From a bacterium BMS3Abin03 (GTDB taxonomy: Bacteria > Bacteroidota > Ignavibacteria > Ignavibacteriales > Ignavibacteriaceae): a stretch of DNA of 41,392 bases. The stretch spans positions 1-41,392 of the forward strand of contig BDSV01000092.1 in the NCBI GenBank assembly GCA_002898075.1. The letters are read 5' to 3'. Shown here piece after piece: positions 29,039 through 37,792 of the stretch; position 1 is the stretch's first letter, and every line of letters begins with the position of its first letter. The translations under genes were made by a program, and so were the position numbers. Under the pieces are notes generated by a model. It made no database searches. It was not told the DNA's origin and saw only the letters and a program-made list of their open reading frames with translations.

Positions 29039-29710
29039 GTGCGTGGTTTATTTAAAGTTACATATTTAGCCTCTGTTGCTTTAGTTTCTCTTCTTTATGT
29101 TGGTTGTTCATCTTCCTCAAGCAGCACGAGGTATGGTGATTATACCGACGAATCCAATCAAACCGACAAATCCGGAAGGTTCGCTTCCGATGACTCAGTC
29201 TCAACTTACATAATGGATGATTCAGGTGATTTGCCGGAAGATGATGAGGTGAACTTATCAGAAGTAATGAAGAATTTTAATTACGGTAAAGAATCTGATA
29301 TTATCAGCAGTGATAAGGGAACATCCAAAGAAAAAATGCTAATGGAAATTATCAGGTATTTGAACACACCCTATAAATACGGCGGGAATACTAAAAAAGG
29401 AATTGATTGTTCCGCCTTCACTCAGCAGGTTTATAAAAATACATTATCCCTGGATTTGAACAGGTCGGCGCGTGAGCAATACATGCAAGGAAAAGAAATT
29501 ACAAGAATTGAAGATTTGCAGTTTGGCGATCTTGTCTTTTTCGACACGAGAATAAATGTAAAACCGGGGCATGTTGGAATTTATTTAGGAGATAATTTGT
29601 TTGCGCATGCAAGTTCAAAAAAAGGGGTAACAATATCCTCACTGAATCATTCATATTATCAGAGCAGGTTTATGGGTGGAAGAAGAGTTGAACCTAACGG
29701 AACATTCTGA
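29039..29710 (+). CDS. NlpC/P60-family lipoprotein, probable peptidoglycan endopeptidase
   Basis: 223 residues. Residues 1-23 are a lipoprotein signal ending LLYVGC, with C23 as lipidated cysteine, then a Ser-rich and Asp/Glu-rich linker. The C-terminal part from about residue 100 is an NlpC/P60 domain: catalytic Cys in GIDCSAFTQQVY, His in PGHVGIYLGD and the third polar residue in FAHASSKKG. Such enzymes cut D-Glu-diamino acid bonds in peptidoglycan. The GTG at 29039 is 2 bases after rpoD, so the two are probably cotranscribed. A terminator follows. Confidence 0.92.
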   Translation: MRGLFKVTYLASVALVSLLYVGCSSSSSSTRYGDYTDESNQTDKSGRFASDDSVSTYIMDDSGDLPEDDEVNLSEVMKNFNYGKESDIISSDKGTSKEKMLMEIIRYLNTPYKYGGNTKKGIDCSAFTQQVYKNTLSLDLNRSAREQYMQGKEITRIEDLQFGDLVFFDTRINVKPGHVGIYLGDNLFAHASSKKGVTISSLNHSYYQSRFMGGRRVEPNGTF

Positions 29711-29718
29711 TCCTATAA

Positions 29719-29746
29719 AAAAAGCCGCACGTAAGGGCGGCTTTTT
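29719..29746. terminator. Bidirectional terminator between convergent genes
   Basis: A 10-bp perfect stem (AAAAAGCCGC 29719-29728, GCGGCTTTTT 29737-29746) with an 8-base loop. A runs on the left and T runs on the right let it serve both the lipoprotein gene (+) and nrdJ (-). Confidence 0.9.
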
Positions 29747-29770
29747 CGATTAATAATTTTATAATGTTGA

Positions 29771-32700
29771 TTAACTGCAGCCGGAAGTAGAACCGCAAGT
29801 CATACACTTAAGACAGGTGCCGTTTCTAACCATCGTCATACTCTGGCATTCACCGCAAATATCACCCGTATATCCCTGCTGTTTTGACTTTTGAACTTTC
29901 CTGCTCATCATTGCTTTTTCACTCGCTACCATTTTCTGCCTGTTTAAAGTAGGACTCGTCGAAAGATTATAATTATATGAATCCGAATTATCTTTATCCA
30001 ATTTTACCAATCTTTCATTTTCGCTAACCACTTCTTCATCGGTGTATTCAGGTTCCGGGGAGCTTAATTTTTTTACAATTCCCGGTGAAGCTTTTGAAAT
30101 ACTTTCTTCGGGTTCAATGTGTGCCAAATCGTTCCTTCCGAGATACGTAACGGCAAGCTCTCTGAAAATATAGTCGATTACCGAAGTTGCCATTTTAATT
30201 TTTGCATTGCCCGTAACAATTCCGCTCGGCTCAAATTTTGTAAATACAAATGCGTCAACGAACTCTTCCAAAGGAACGCCGTGCTGTAAACCGAGTGAAA
30301 TTGAGATGGCAAAACAGTTTAATAAGCTTCTGAATGCCGCACCTTCGCGGTGCATATCAATAAATATTTCACCGATTTGTTCGTTATCATATTCCCCGGT
30401 TCTTATATAAACAGACTGCCCGTTGATTTTCGCCTTCTGCGTGTAGCCGGTCCTGCGGTCAGGTAGTCTTCTTCTTTTGGCTATATATCTGTGAATTATT
30501 TTTTCGGCTACTCTTACAATATCGTGTTTATCTTTATCTTCAATTAATAATTCAATTTCTTCATCGCTCATTGTATTTAAAGGCTGCGATAGCTTCGACC
30601 CGTCTCTGTACAGTGCGTTGGCTTTTACTCCTAACTTCCAAGACTGCATATAAGCGTCTTTAACGTCTTCAATTGTTGCCGAATTAGGGAGATTTATTGT
30701 TTTAGAAATTGCTCCGGAAATAAACGGCTGGGCAGCAGCCATCATCTTAATATGCGCTAATGAGCGGATGAAACGCGACCCCTTTTTACCGCATTTATTT
30801 GCACAATCGAAAACGGGATAATGATCGTGGTTAAGGAACGGTGCTCCTTCTATTGTCATCGTTCCACACACATAATCATTTGCAGATGCAATTTCCTGCT
30901 TGCTGAATCCTAATTCAGTTAATAAATCAAAATCGAACGAGTCAAGTTTTTCTTTCGGAATGCCAAGCTTATCGACAATAAAATCTGCACCGATGGTAAA
31001 TTTGTTAAATGCAAATCCAAGTTCAAAAACAGAAGGAAGCGCTTTTTCAATCTTCGTCATTACTTCTTCTGTGAAACCTTTGGCTTTAAGCGATTCCGGG
31101 TTAATGTGCGGACATCCCTGCAGGGTTCCGTGACCCTTTGCATACTTTACAATTTCATTTATTTGATCTTTATTATATCCCAATCTTTCAAGCGCCGGAG
31201 GAATAGATTGATTAATTATTTTAAAGTAACCTCCGCCGGCTAATTTTTTAAATTTGACTAATGCGAAATCCGGTTCAACACCGGTTGTATCGCAATCCAT
31301 TAATAAACCGATTGTTCCGGTTGGGGCTATAACCGTTACCTGTGCATTTCTGTATCCGTATTTCTCGCCTGATTCAAGCGCCTTATCCGCATCTTCACGT
31401 GCAGCTTTCAGCAGATCGGAGGGACAATGTTGTGGATTTATACCAACGGGGTAGATCGTCAATCCTTCATATTCCTCATCCGGAACATTATAAGCTGCCC
31501 TGCGGTGATTCCGGATGACCCTGAGCATATTCTCTTTGTTTTTATCGTACTTCGGGAATGTCCCAAGTTCCTTTGCCATCTCTGCCGATGTAGCGTATGA
31601 ATTCATGTGCATTATTGCTGTAAGCGCACCGCAGATTGCAAATGCCTCACGGCTGTCGTACGGAATACCCTGGAGCATCAGTAAAGAACCGAGGTTTGCA
31701 TAACCTAATCCAAGCGTTCTGAACTCATAACTTTTCAGTGCAATCTCTTTACTCGGGAACTGAGCCATTAAAACACTTATCTCGAGTACGATTGTCCATA
31801 ACATTGAAGCATGTCTGTACTCGTCAATTTTAAACTTTTGTTTTTTCTGGTCGTAATATTTTACAAGATTCAACGAAGCAAGATTACAAGCCGTATCGTC
31901 GAGGAACATATACTCGCTGCAAGGATTGCTTGCGCGGATCTCGCCGTCTTTGGGGCAGGTATGCCATTCATTTATTGTAGAATGGAATTGTATTCCCGGG
32001 TCGGCGCTCGACCAGGCGGCATAAGCTATATCGTCCCACAGGTTGCGTGCTCTTAAAATCTTACATGGCTTCGGCGCCCTGTCTTCTTCTTTCGATTTTT
32101 TCTTCTCGGTTCTCCAGTAAAGGTTCCAGTCTTCGTCTTCTAAAACGGCATTCATAAATTCATTGGCAACACGAATCGAGTTGTTAGAATTTTGCCCTGA
32201 TACAGTTGCGTAAGATTCAGAATTCCAGTCGATGTCATAAACAGGAAATTCGATCGATTTAAAGCCCATCTTTGCAAGTTGAATAACACGCTCGATGTAA
32301 TTGTTCGGAATCATTACCTTTCTGGCTTCGATAATAGCGTGTTTAAGCTTCTTGTTTGCATGCTTATTGAACCTGTCGTTTTCGGGATGCTCTTTATAAC
32401 AAGCTTGTATTATATTGTTCAGGTGAAAATTTGTAAGCTTGGAGCCGGTAACTAAAGCTGCTACTTTTTGTTCTTCGGTAACTTTCCATTTAACAAAAGC
32501 TTCAATATCCGGATGATCTAGATCCAGGGTAACCATTTTGGCAGCTCTGCGCGTAGTACCTCCGGATTTTATAGCGCCGGCTGATCTGTCGCCGATTTTT
32601 AAGAATGACATCAAACCTGAAGATTTACCGCCTCCGCTGAGCGGTTCGTTCTCTCCCCTGATATCTGAAAAGTTTGAACCGGTACCGGAACCGTACTTGA

Positions 32701-33373
32701 ATAAACGTGCTTCCCGCACCCATAAATCCATTATACCGCCTTCATTTACAAGATCATCTTTTACCGATTGAATAAAACATGCGTGGGGTTGCGGGTGAGT
32801 ATATGCATCGGACGACTGGGTTAGTTTTCCCGTTTCAAAATCAACAAAATAATGACCCTGCGAAGGGCCTGAAATTCCGTAAGCCCAATTCAACCCGGTG
32901 TTAAACCACTGCGGGCTGTTGGGTGCAGCCATTTGATTGGCTAACATATAGATCAGTTCGTCATAAAAAGCTCTTGCGTCTTCTTCGGAATTAAAATAAT
33001 CGGCTTTCCAGCCCCAGTATGTCCAGTTACCCGCTAACCTGTGAAACACCTGTCTGCTGTCCTTTTCGGAGGTGTATCTATCTTCCTCGGGAAGCTGGCT
33101 CAACTTTTCTTCGTCAGCTTTTGATGATTGTAGCCATTCGGGAATTCCTTCTTCAGGAACTTTGGTTAGTAACTTAGGAACTCCTGCTTTTCTAAAATAT
33201 TTCTGTGCGATAATATCAATTGCTACCTGGGACCATTGACCCGGTACTGTAACGTCTTCCATTCTAAATACAATTGAACCATCGGGATTTTTTATCTCCG
33301 ATACGCGCTTTACAAATTTAATAGAAGCCAGAGGATCTTTACCGGCTTTAGTAAATAATCTATTAATTTGCAT
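29771..33373 (-). CDS. nrdJ: Adenosylcobalamin-dependent (class II) ribonucleoside-diphosphate reductase
   Basis: 1200 residues. Makes deoxyribonucleotides by a B12-generated thiyl radical, without needing oxygen. The active-site loop is [23 protein letters not shown] (Asn, Cys and Glu of the NxCxE motif). [12 protein letters not shown] holds the first redox cysteine, and the loop [20 protein letters not shown] is typical. The C-terminus is a cysteine cluster ([21 protein letters not shown]) thought to shuttle electrons in this long NrdJ type. TAGGAG stands before the ATG. No cobalamin riboswitch was seen upstream. Confidence 0.96.
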   Translation of the reverse strand: MQINRLFTKAGKDPLASIKFVKRVSEIKNPDGSIVFRMEDVTVPGQWSQVAIDIIAQKYFRKAGVPKLLTKVPEEGIPEWLQSSKADEEKLSQLPEEDRYTSEKDSRQVFHRLAGNWTYWGWKADYFNSEEDARAFYDELIYMLANQMAAPNSPQWFNTGLNWAYGISGPSQGHYFVDFETGKLTQSSDAYTHPQPHACFIQSVKDDLVNEGGIMDLWVREARLFKYGSGTGSNFSDIRGENEPLSGGGKSSGLMSFLKIGDRSAGAIKSGGTTRRAAKMVTLDLDHPDIEAFVKWKVTEEQKVAALVTGSKLTNFHLNNIIQACYKEHPENDRFNKHANKKLKHAIIEARKVMIPNNYIERVIQLAKMGFKSIEFPVYDIDWNSESYATVSGQNSNNSIRVANEFMNAVLEDEDWNLYWRTEKKKSKEEDRAPKPCKILRARNLWDDIAYAAWSSADPGIQFHSTINEWHTCPKDGEIRASNPCSEYMFLDDTACNLASLNLVKYYDQKKQKFKIDEYRHASMLWTIVLEISVLMAQFPSKEIALKSYEFRTLGLGYANLGSLLMLQGIPYDSREAFAICGALTAIMHMNSYATSAEMAKELGTFPKYDKNKENMLRVIRNHRRAAYNVPDEEYEGLTIYPVGINPQHCPSDLLKAAREDADKALESGEKYGYRNAQVTVIAPTGTIGLLMDCDTTGVEPDFALVKFKKLAGGGYFKIINQSIPPALERLGYNKDQINEIVKYAKGHGTLQGCPHINPESLKAKGFTEEVMTKIEKALPSVFELGFAFNKFTIGADFIVDKLGIPKEKLDSFDFDLLTELGFSKQEIASANDYVCGTMTIEGAPFLNHDHYPVFDCANKCGKKGSRFIRSLAHIKMMAAAQPFISGAISKTINLPNSATIEDVKDAYMQSWKLGVKANALYRDGSKLSQPLNTMSDEEIELLIEDKDKHDIVRVAEKIIHRYIAKRRRLPDRRTGYTQKAKINGQSVYIRTGEYDNEQIGEIFIDMHREGAAFRSLLNCFAISISLGLQHGVPLEEFVDAFVFTKFEPSGIVTGNAKIKMATSVIDYIFRELAVTYLGRNDLAHIEPEESISKASPGIVKKLSSPEPEYTDEEVVSENERLVKLDKDNSDSYNYNLSTSPTLNRQKMVASEKAMMSRKVQKSKQQGYTGDICGECQSMTMVRNGTCLKCMTCGSTSGCS

Positions 33374-33829
33374 CCGATTCTCCTAAATTTAAATTAAGTA
33401 ATTAATAAATACTTGGAATACAGATAATTGTTCTTTCAAAAACATCTGATAGGCTGCATCAACAAATTAAAAATTAAAAAGTTTGATATCTGATCAGGGT
33501 TTGGTTGAAACTAAAGAATTCTTAAATAAGATGAAATAGCAATTGCCGCCGAGATTAACAAATTTATTTTTGACCCTGATAGTGCTAACTCTAACTTTAC
33601 GATATTTTTATAAAAAAACAAATTAAATCTTTCATGATGTTATGAACATTTAATTTTAATTCGATTTCGAAGAAAATAATTAATATAAAATTTATCAGGT
33701 ACTAATAAATCTCACAAAAATATAACGAGGAAATTTTCATCTACACTTTAAATAATTTTATGAATAAATTCACGTGTAAAATTGTTTATTTTAAAAGGTA
33801 AAAACTTTCAGTATTACGGCGTTTAATCT
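33374..33829. other. Intergenic region, AT-rich, divergent promoters expected
   Basis: 456 bases separate the divergent nrdJ and ABC transporter genes. Both must have promoters here, but none could be assigned with confidence. No B12-box (AGCCACTG), tRNA, convincing ORF or strong hairpin was found on either strand. Confidence 0.6.
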
Positions 33830-34759
33830 ATGCAGAATTCAGAAACGGAAAAAGTTGTTGAGGTGAATAACCTCACTAAAATATTTAAAGATATTAAAGC
33901 CGTCGATGCGCTTTCATTGAATGTTTACAGGGGGGATGTGTTTGGATTTCTAGGACCAAACGGGGCAGGGAAAAGTACTACCATCAGAATGCTGCTTACT
34001 CTCATCACTCCAAAGGAGGGCGAGATAAAAATATTCGGCAAATCGCTTAAGTCGAATCGCCGTGAAATACTAAAAAATGTTGGCGCTATCGTCGAAAAAC
34101 CGGATTTTTACCTGTATTTAACTGCATTTAAAAACCTTGAAATATTGGGCAGGATTTCCGAAAAGGAATTTAATTCCGAAAGAATTATGGAAGTGCTGGA
34201 GTTAGTAGGATTGAGGGATAGGAGTCACAGCAAAGTAAAAACTTATTCGCACGGGATGAAACAGCGTTTGGGAATAGCGCAGGCATTGCTTCACGATCCG
34301 GATTTAATAATACTTGATGAACCTACAACCGGACTTGACCCGCAGGGGATGAAGGAAATTAGAGAGTTGATTAAGAGGCTAAGTAAAGATAAAAAGAAAA
34401 CAATTTTTCTCTCATCTCATGTTTTGTCCGAAGTTGAATTGGTTGCAAACAGGATGATAATAATCAACAAAGGTAAAACTGTTGTTGAAGGTGAAGTAAA
34501 GCAATTACTTAAAGCAGGAGAGTTAAATGTTAAATTTGAAGTTGATAACGCAGTTAAAACGAAAGATGTTTTATCGCAATCTGTCTGGCATAATAAACTC
34601 GTCGAATTTAACGGGAATGTTTTTGTTTTCAATCTTCAGAATAACGAAATTGCTCTGCTCAACAAAACATTGATTGAAAACGGCATTCTCGTAAGCGCAG
34701 TAATTCCGACACGGTCACTTGAAGAGTACTTTTTAAAAATTACCGGGGAAGCCGCTTAA
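33830..34759 (+). CDS. ABC-2 type transporter ATP-binding protein
   Basis: 309 residues. Energises an ABC exporter at the inner membrane. Walker A is GPNGAGKST (residues 42-50), the signature is YSHGMKQRLGIAQ, Walker B is LIILDEP and the switch histidine is in LSSHVLSEVE. The extra C-terminal part (about residues 225-309, ending SLEEYFLKITGEAA) is like that of drug-resistance or gliding-type ABC-2 ATPases. The stop codon overlaps the start of the permease by one base. The substrate cannot be predicted. Confidence 0.94.
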   Translation: MQNSETEKVVEVNNLTKIFKDIKAVDALSLNVYRGDVFGFLGPNGAGKSTTIRMLLTLITPKEGEIKIFGKSLKSNRREILKNVGAIVEKPDFYLYLTAFKNLEILGRISEKEFNSERIMEVLELVGLRDRSHSKVKTYSHGMKQRLGIAQALLHDPDLIILDEPTTGLDPQGMKEIRELIKRLSKDKKKTIFLSSHVLSEVELVANRMIIINKGKTVVEGEVKQLLKAGELNVKFEVDNAVKTKDVLSQSVWHNKLVEFNGNVFVFNLQNNEIALLNKTLIENGILVSAVIPTRSLEEYFLKITGEAA

Positions 34760-35598
34760 TGACCGAGCTTGTTAGGATTGAGCTTTATAAGATTTTCAGA
34801 AAATGGCGTACTTACATTGGATTCATTGCAATCGGGTTGCTTGTGGCAATCATTCAGATGGCAATGTATTTTGAAGGACAGAATTCTCTTAATTTTATGA
34901 CTCAGAATCTCAGGCAGTCATTTATGTTTGTAGGTAATTTGCTGAATGGTTTTTTCATAGCTTTTCTAATAATGAACACTCTGGCAGTTCATATTCCATT
35001 TCTTATTACCCTTGTTGCCGGTGATCTGCTGGCGGGAGAAGCGACTGCGGGTACTTATAGAATTTTACTAACCAGACCGGTTTCGAGATTGCAGGTAGTT
35101 GTTGCTAAATATCTTGCCGGAAATATTTATACTGCTCTTCTGATTTTATGGCTGGCAGTTGTTAGTCTTGGGTTAGGTATAATACTTTTCGGCACAGGTG
35201 AACTAATTGTAATAAAAAGCGGGAGTATAATTATTTTTGATAGGGGAGATGTGATATGGCGGTTTTTTCTCGCTTATGGTTATGCCACGCTGGGAATGTC
35301 GGTAGTTTGCAGCTTGGCGCTTCTCTTTTCCTCACTCGTGGAAAATGCAATCGGACCAATCATTTCAACTATGACAGTTATAATTGTATTCTTGATTATA
35401 TCAGCAATAAACATAGACTTGTTCAGAAAGATTAAACCGTATTTGTTTATAAATTATATTCTCTCCTGGCGTCTGTTTTTCGACGATCCGATAAGTCTTT
35501 CCAAAGTTTTTAAAGATGTTTCCGTTTTGTTGGGGCATACATTGTTCTTTTTCGGATTGACGGCGGTGATATTTAAACGAAAAGATATTTTATCTTGA
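34759..35598 (+). CDS. ABC-2 type transporter permease
   Basis: 279 residues with about six hydrophobic segments, consistent with ABC-2 membrane subunits. The segment LAGEATAGTYRILLTRPVSRLQVVVAKY between helices 2 and 3 is characteristic of that family. The ATG shares its A with the last base of the ATPase stop (TAATG), indicating coupling. It should form a dimeric channel with the upstream ATPase. Confidence 0.92.
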   Translation: MTELVRIELYKIFRKWRTYIGFIAIGLLVAIIQMAMYFEGQNSLNFMTQNLRQSFMFVGNLLNGFFIAFLIMNTLAVHIPFLITLVAGDLLAGEATAGTYRILLTRPVSRLQVVVAKYLAGNIYTALLILWLAVVSLGLGIILFGTGELIVIKSGSIIIFDRGDVIWRFFLAYGYATLGMSVVCSLALLFSSLVENAIGPIISTMTVIIVFLIISAINIDLFRKIKPYLFINYILSWRLFFDDPISLSKVFKDVSVLLGHTLFFFGLTAVIFKRKDILS

Positions 35599-35609
35599 TA
35601 GGAATATTG

Positions 35610-36320
35610 ATGAATTCAGTAAAAATAATTTTTGTGGTTATTCAATTAGCGGGTCTTTGCTGCTGGAGTTCTGCTTATGCACAAAGTAAAAACCCCGATG
35701 AGATACTTGACAGGGTAAAAGAAACTTTTTCCGGGGTTGAAGATTACCGGGTAAATGTACACATTAAAGTTGATGTTGATTTTCTGAAAGTTCCCGAATC
35801 GGATGCAACGGTTTATTTTAAACAACCGGATAAAATTTATGTAGAATCCGAAAAGTTTGCTTTGCTTCCTAAAAGAAGTCTAAATCTTTTATCTCTTTCT
35901 ATTTTAAACGGGAAACACACTGCTCTTTACGTCGCGGAAGATACTATTCGTAATGTAATAACCTCCGTTGTAAAAGTAATACCCCTCGGCAGCGAGAGTG
36001 ATATTGTTTTGAGTACCCTCTGGATAGATACGCGGCGGAACATTATTATGAAGATTGAATCTACCGCTAAACCATCGGGAACTTTCACAATCGATTTTTT
36101 CTACAATAATACATATTCCGGTTACAACCTTCCCGACTCGCTCATATTCACTTTTACTATTGACAGGATGCGTTTTCCAAAAGGTATGAACGGTACTTTC
36201 GATTCCGATGAAAAGGACAATGAAAAAGAACCGGGAAGAACTACAGGTAAAGTTTATTTAAGTTATTCGGATTATAGAATAAACCAGGGGCTGCCCGACA
36301 GCATTTTTAAACAAAAGTAA
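35610..36320 (+). CDS. Exported LolA-like protein
   Basis: 236 residues from the ATG at 35610, chosen because AGGA lies 6 bases before it; an in-frame TTG at 35595 overlaps the permease. The N-terminus is a cleavable signal (IIFVVIQLAGLCCWSS, then AYAQS). The mature part (NPDEILDRVKETFSGVEDYRV, ATVYFKQPDKIYVESEKFALLP) resembles LolA/LolB-like outer-membrane lipoprotein-sorting proteins. LolA carries lipoproteins across the periplasm. Location in an ABC-2 operon suggests a partner of that transporter, but this is inference. Confidence 0.7.
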   Translation: MNSVKIIFVVIQLAGLCCWSSAYAQSKNPDEILDRVKETFSGVEDYRVNVHIKVDVDFLKVPESDATVYFKQPDKIYVESEKFALLPKRSLNLLSLSILNGKHTALYVAEDTIRNVITSVVKVIPLGSESDIVLSTLWIDTRRNIIMKIESTAKPSGTFTIDFFYNNTYSGYNLPDSLIFTFTIDRMRFPKGMNGTFDSDEKDNEKEPGRTTGKVYLSYSDYRINQGLPDSIFKQK

Positions 36321-36369
36321 AAATTCTGTGATTAGTAATTTCTGTTTATGTAGCTTGTTTCTATTAAAA

Positions 36370-36530
36370 GGCGGCTGAGTTAAAAAAGCAATAATAATAA
36401 AGTGAGGAGGACTACAACATATTGCAATTATTACCCAGCCGCCAAACCTGATCACCATAGGAGGCTTCTGCACAAGACAAGAAGTGATCAGATATATGGG
36501 AGGAGATGATTAGACATCTTTTTAAATTTT
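36370..36530 (+). ncRNA. Candidate structured small RNA with GGAGG motifs in loops
   Basis: Hairpin I: GGCGGCTGAGT (36370-36380) pairs with ACCCAGCCGCC (36433-36443) with one mismatch, and inside it GCAATA pairs with TATTGC. Its loop carries GAGGAGG (36404-36410). Hairpin II: CTGATCAC (36448-36455) pairs perfectly with GTGATCAG (36484-36491), with an inner CTTC/GAAG stem and AGGAGG (36459-36464) in the bulge. A third GGGAGGAG (36498-36505) is followed by a 5-bp AGATG/CATCT stem and a T-rich run (36519-36532) that may end the transcript. No promoter was identified. Alternatives are a small MITE (74 bases with 11-base terminal repeats) or a short peptide gene. Confidence 0.35.
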
Positions 36531-36711
36531 TTTTGTTGCATAAATATTATGCGAATTCTTTGATAAAAAAAGGCAGGAATTCATCAAGTAATAGAATTAG
36601 TACTTGAAGATCTTCAAAATTTTTATTAACAACTTTATAATTACAGATTGCTTTCTGTAAAATCCGATTCGGAATTATTGAGAAATATTAATGCCGCCGA
36701 ATAAACTTCTT

Positions 36712-36764
36712 AACCCCTCGAGGGGTGAAATGTTTGTAATAAAAAACCCCTGCAGTGGTGAAAT
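36712..36764 (+). repeat. Two palindromic repeat units, period 33 bases
   Basis: AACCCCTCGAGGGGTGAAAT (36712-36731) and AACCCCTGCAGTGGTGAAAT (36745-36764) match at 17 of 20 positions. The cores CCCCTCGAGGGG and CCCCTGCAGTGG are perfect and near-perfect palindromes. Confidence 0.65.
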
Positions 36765-36795
36765 ATTCTATGGTTTGTCAAAAAACTTCCCGCTG

Positions 36796-36829
36796 ATAAT
36801 TGATGAGCCGGATCTAAAAAAAATAATTA
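36796..36829 (+). repeat. Diverged 34-base repeat, copy B
   Basis: Partner of the repeat at 27763-27796: 14 identical bases, then 13 of 20 matching. Both copies follow a TGAAATATT stretch, at 38 bases here and 49 bases in copy A, so the related region may be longer than the best-matching core. Confidence 0.6.
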
Positions 36830-36906
36830 GGTGGAGATCAGGTTACAGTGTATTTACCTTTTAAAAGTGAACTTATAAAAAGCAGTTTCTTGTTTTGAAC
36901 AATGCT

Positions 36907-37269
36907 TTATTTGTCGCGATGTACTGTACCGGGAGAAAATGCAGGCAGGCACACGGCAATATACTCAGCACCTCCGTGGAAAGGCGAACTATATCTTACC
37001 CACTCACCTTTATGTGCAATTATTGTTTCTCCGGCTTTCACTTCAAATGTTTCATCCCGTGTTTCTACTTTTAATATTCCATTTAATACAATTGTGTACT
37101 CATCAAATTCGGGAGTTTGCCCCGGTTCAACCCATCCCTCCGGGCTTTTCATCTTTGCAATGCTAATATTTTCATTATCGGAATTTACCCTGCCGATAAA
37201 TTCTTCTATTATTTTCGGTTTGTTTCCGGCGGATTTTATTAAGGTTGCAGATTTTATATGTGTTGGCAT
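36907..37269 (-). CDS. Cupin-domain protein
   Basis: 120 residues with a single small beta-barrel pattern: PEFDEYTIVLNGILKVET, then FEVKAGETIIAHKGEWVRYSSP and the ending CLPAFSPGTVHRD, which is common in short cupins. The usual cupin histidines are mostly replaced: the first motif has FDEY instead of HxH. Metal binding is therefore uncertain. It begins 26 bases after the next upstream gene on the same strand and has no signal peptide, so it is probably cytoplasmic. Substrate unknown. Confidence 0.8.
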   Translation of the reverse strand: MPTHIKSATLIKSAGNKPKIIEEFIGRVNSDNENISIAKMKSPEGWVEPGQTPEFDEYTIVLNGILKVETRDETFEVKAGETIIAHKGEWVRYSSPFHGGAEYIAVCLPAFSPGTVHRDK

Positions 37270-37295
37270 ACTCTCATTAATAATTTATTCTAAAT

Positions 37296-37739
37296 TTACT
37301 TTTCCTGCTCACCTTCCCAATCGGTAAGCTTACCGTCACGGAAAAAGAAAATTACGTTGCCGTAAAACCACTGGGTAAACACTCCCCACTTCTCAACGTT
37401 TTTATCTATTTTGTCCGGCTTTCCCCAGCTATCGCGCAGCATCTCTTCTGTCATTCCTTTCCAGATTCTTTTATAAGCAATACGCTGCCCCATTTCTTTA
37501 CCGTATTTAATCATGAATAAATCACGATTGCACGCAATAATATTCTGTTCTAATTGAGGAGCAAGTTTTTCCAGACTATCGATTTCTGTTTTAAGGTTTG
37601 CAATTTCTCTGGTCAGTTCTGTTTTTTTGTTTATAAGATTTCCCTTTTCAGTTTTATACTCATCAGTAGTCATTTGTGCTAAAGATGGTAATGAATAAAT
37701 TAAGAGGAAAATCGTGGCAATGAGAAATGTTTTTCGCAT
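37296..37739 (-). CDS. Exported coiled-coil protein with BamE/SmpA-like tail
   Basis: 147 residues. The signal peptide ends near SLPSLAQ (residues 1-21). Residues about 30-75 (KGNLINKKTELTREIANLKTEIDSLEKL region) form a heptad-rich coiled coil. The C-terminal part IWKGMTEEMLRDSWGKPDKIDK, followed by QWFYGNVIFFFRDGKLTDW, resembles the small BamE/SmpA fold found in envelope proteins. The exact family was not recognised; a periplasmic location is inferred. It appears cotranscribed with the cupin gene. Confidence 0.65.
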   Translation of the reverse strand: MRKTFLIATIFLLIYSLPSLAQMTTDEYKTEKGNLINKKTELTREIANLKTEIDSLEKLAPQLEQNIIACNRDLFMIKYGKEMGQRIAYKRIWKGMTEEMLRDSWGKPDKIDKNVEKWGVFTQWFYGNVIFFFRDGKLTDWEGEQEK

Positions 37740-37792
37740 TAAATTTAAAAATTATTTGTTAAAGAATTTGCAAAGATAAAAAAATTACTTGT

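Larger units (their letters stand above)
36321..36906. other. Long intergenic region with structured and repetitive elements
   Basis: 586 bases between the LolA-like gene (+) and the cupin gene (-). It holds a candidate structured RNA (36370-36530), a 14-bp perfect palindrome TTGAAGATCTTCAA (36604-36617), a small hairpin ACAGA/TCTGT near 36648-36660, two palindromic repeat units (36712-36764) and repeat copy B (36796-36829). No supported protein gene is present. Confidence 0.7.

Noticed and set aside
31811..32056. Plus-strand open frames inside nrdJ, and other frames inside ribosomal genes
   Set aside because: They are antisense or shifted-frame shadows of well-identified genes, with no ribosome binding sites or family features.
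33374..33829. Cobalamin riboswitch before nrdJ
   Set aside because: No B12-box or matching stems on the minus strand.
36258..36473. Minus-strand 71-codon open frame across the structured segment
   Set aside because: It overlaps the end of the LolA-like gene and lies on the inverted repeats. The composition is not protein-like, and there is no ribosome binding site.
36402..36513. Two short + strand frames (35 codons each) inside the candidate RNA, one behind the GAGGAGG
   Set aside because: One has a GTG without SD, the other would need an ATT start. The inverted repeats explain the sequence better, but a small peptide gene is not fully excluded.
36790..36830. TGATGAGCC followed by an A run, resembling a hammerhead ribozyme core
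   Set aside because: The required CGAAA segment and flanking stems I-III are missing.
36902..37327. Plus-strand 141-codon frame opposite the cupin gene
   Set aside because: The minus-strand frame encodes a recognisable cupin, so the opposite frame is a shadow.
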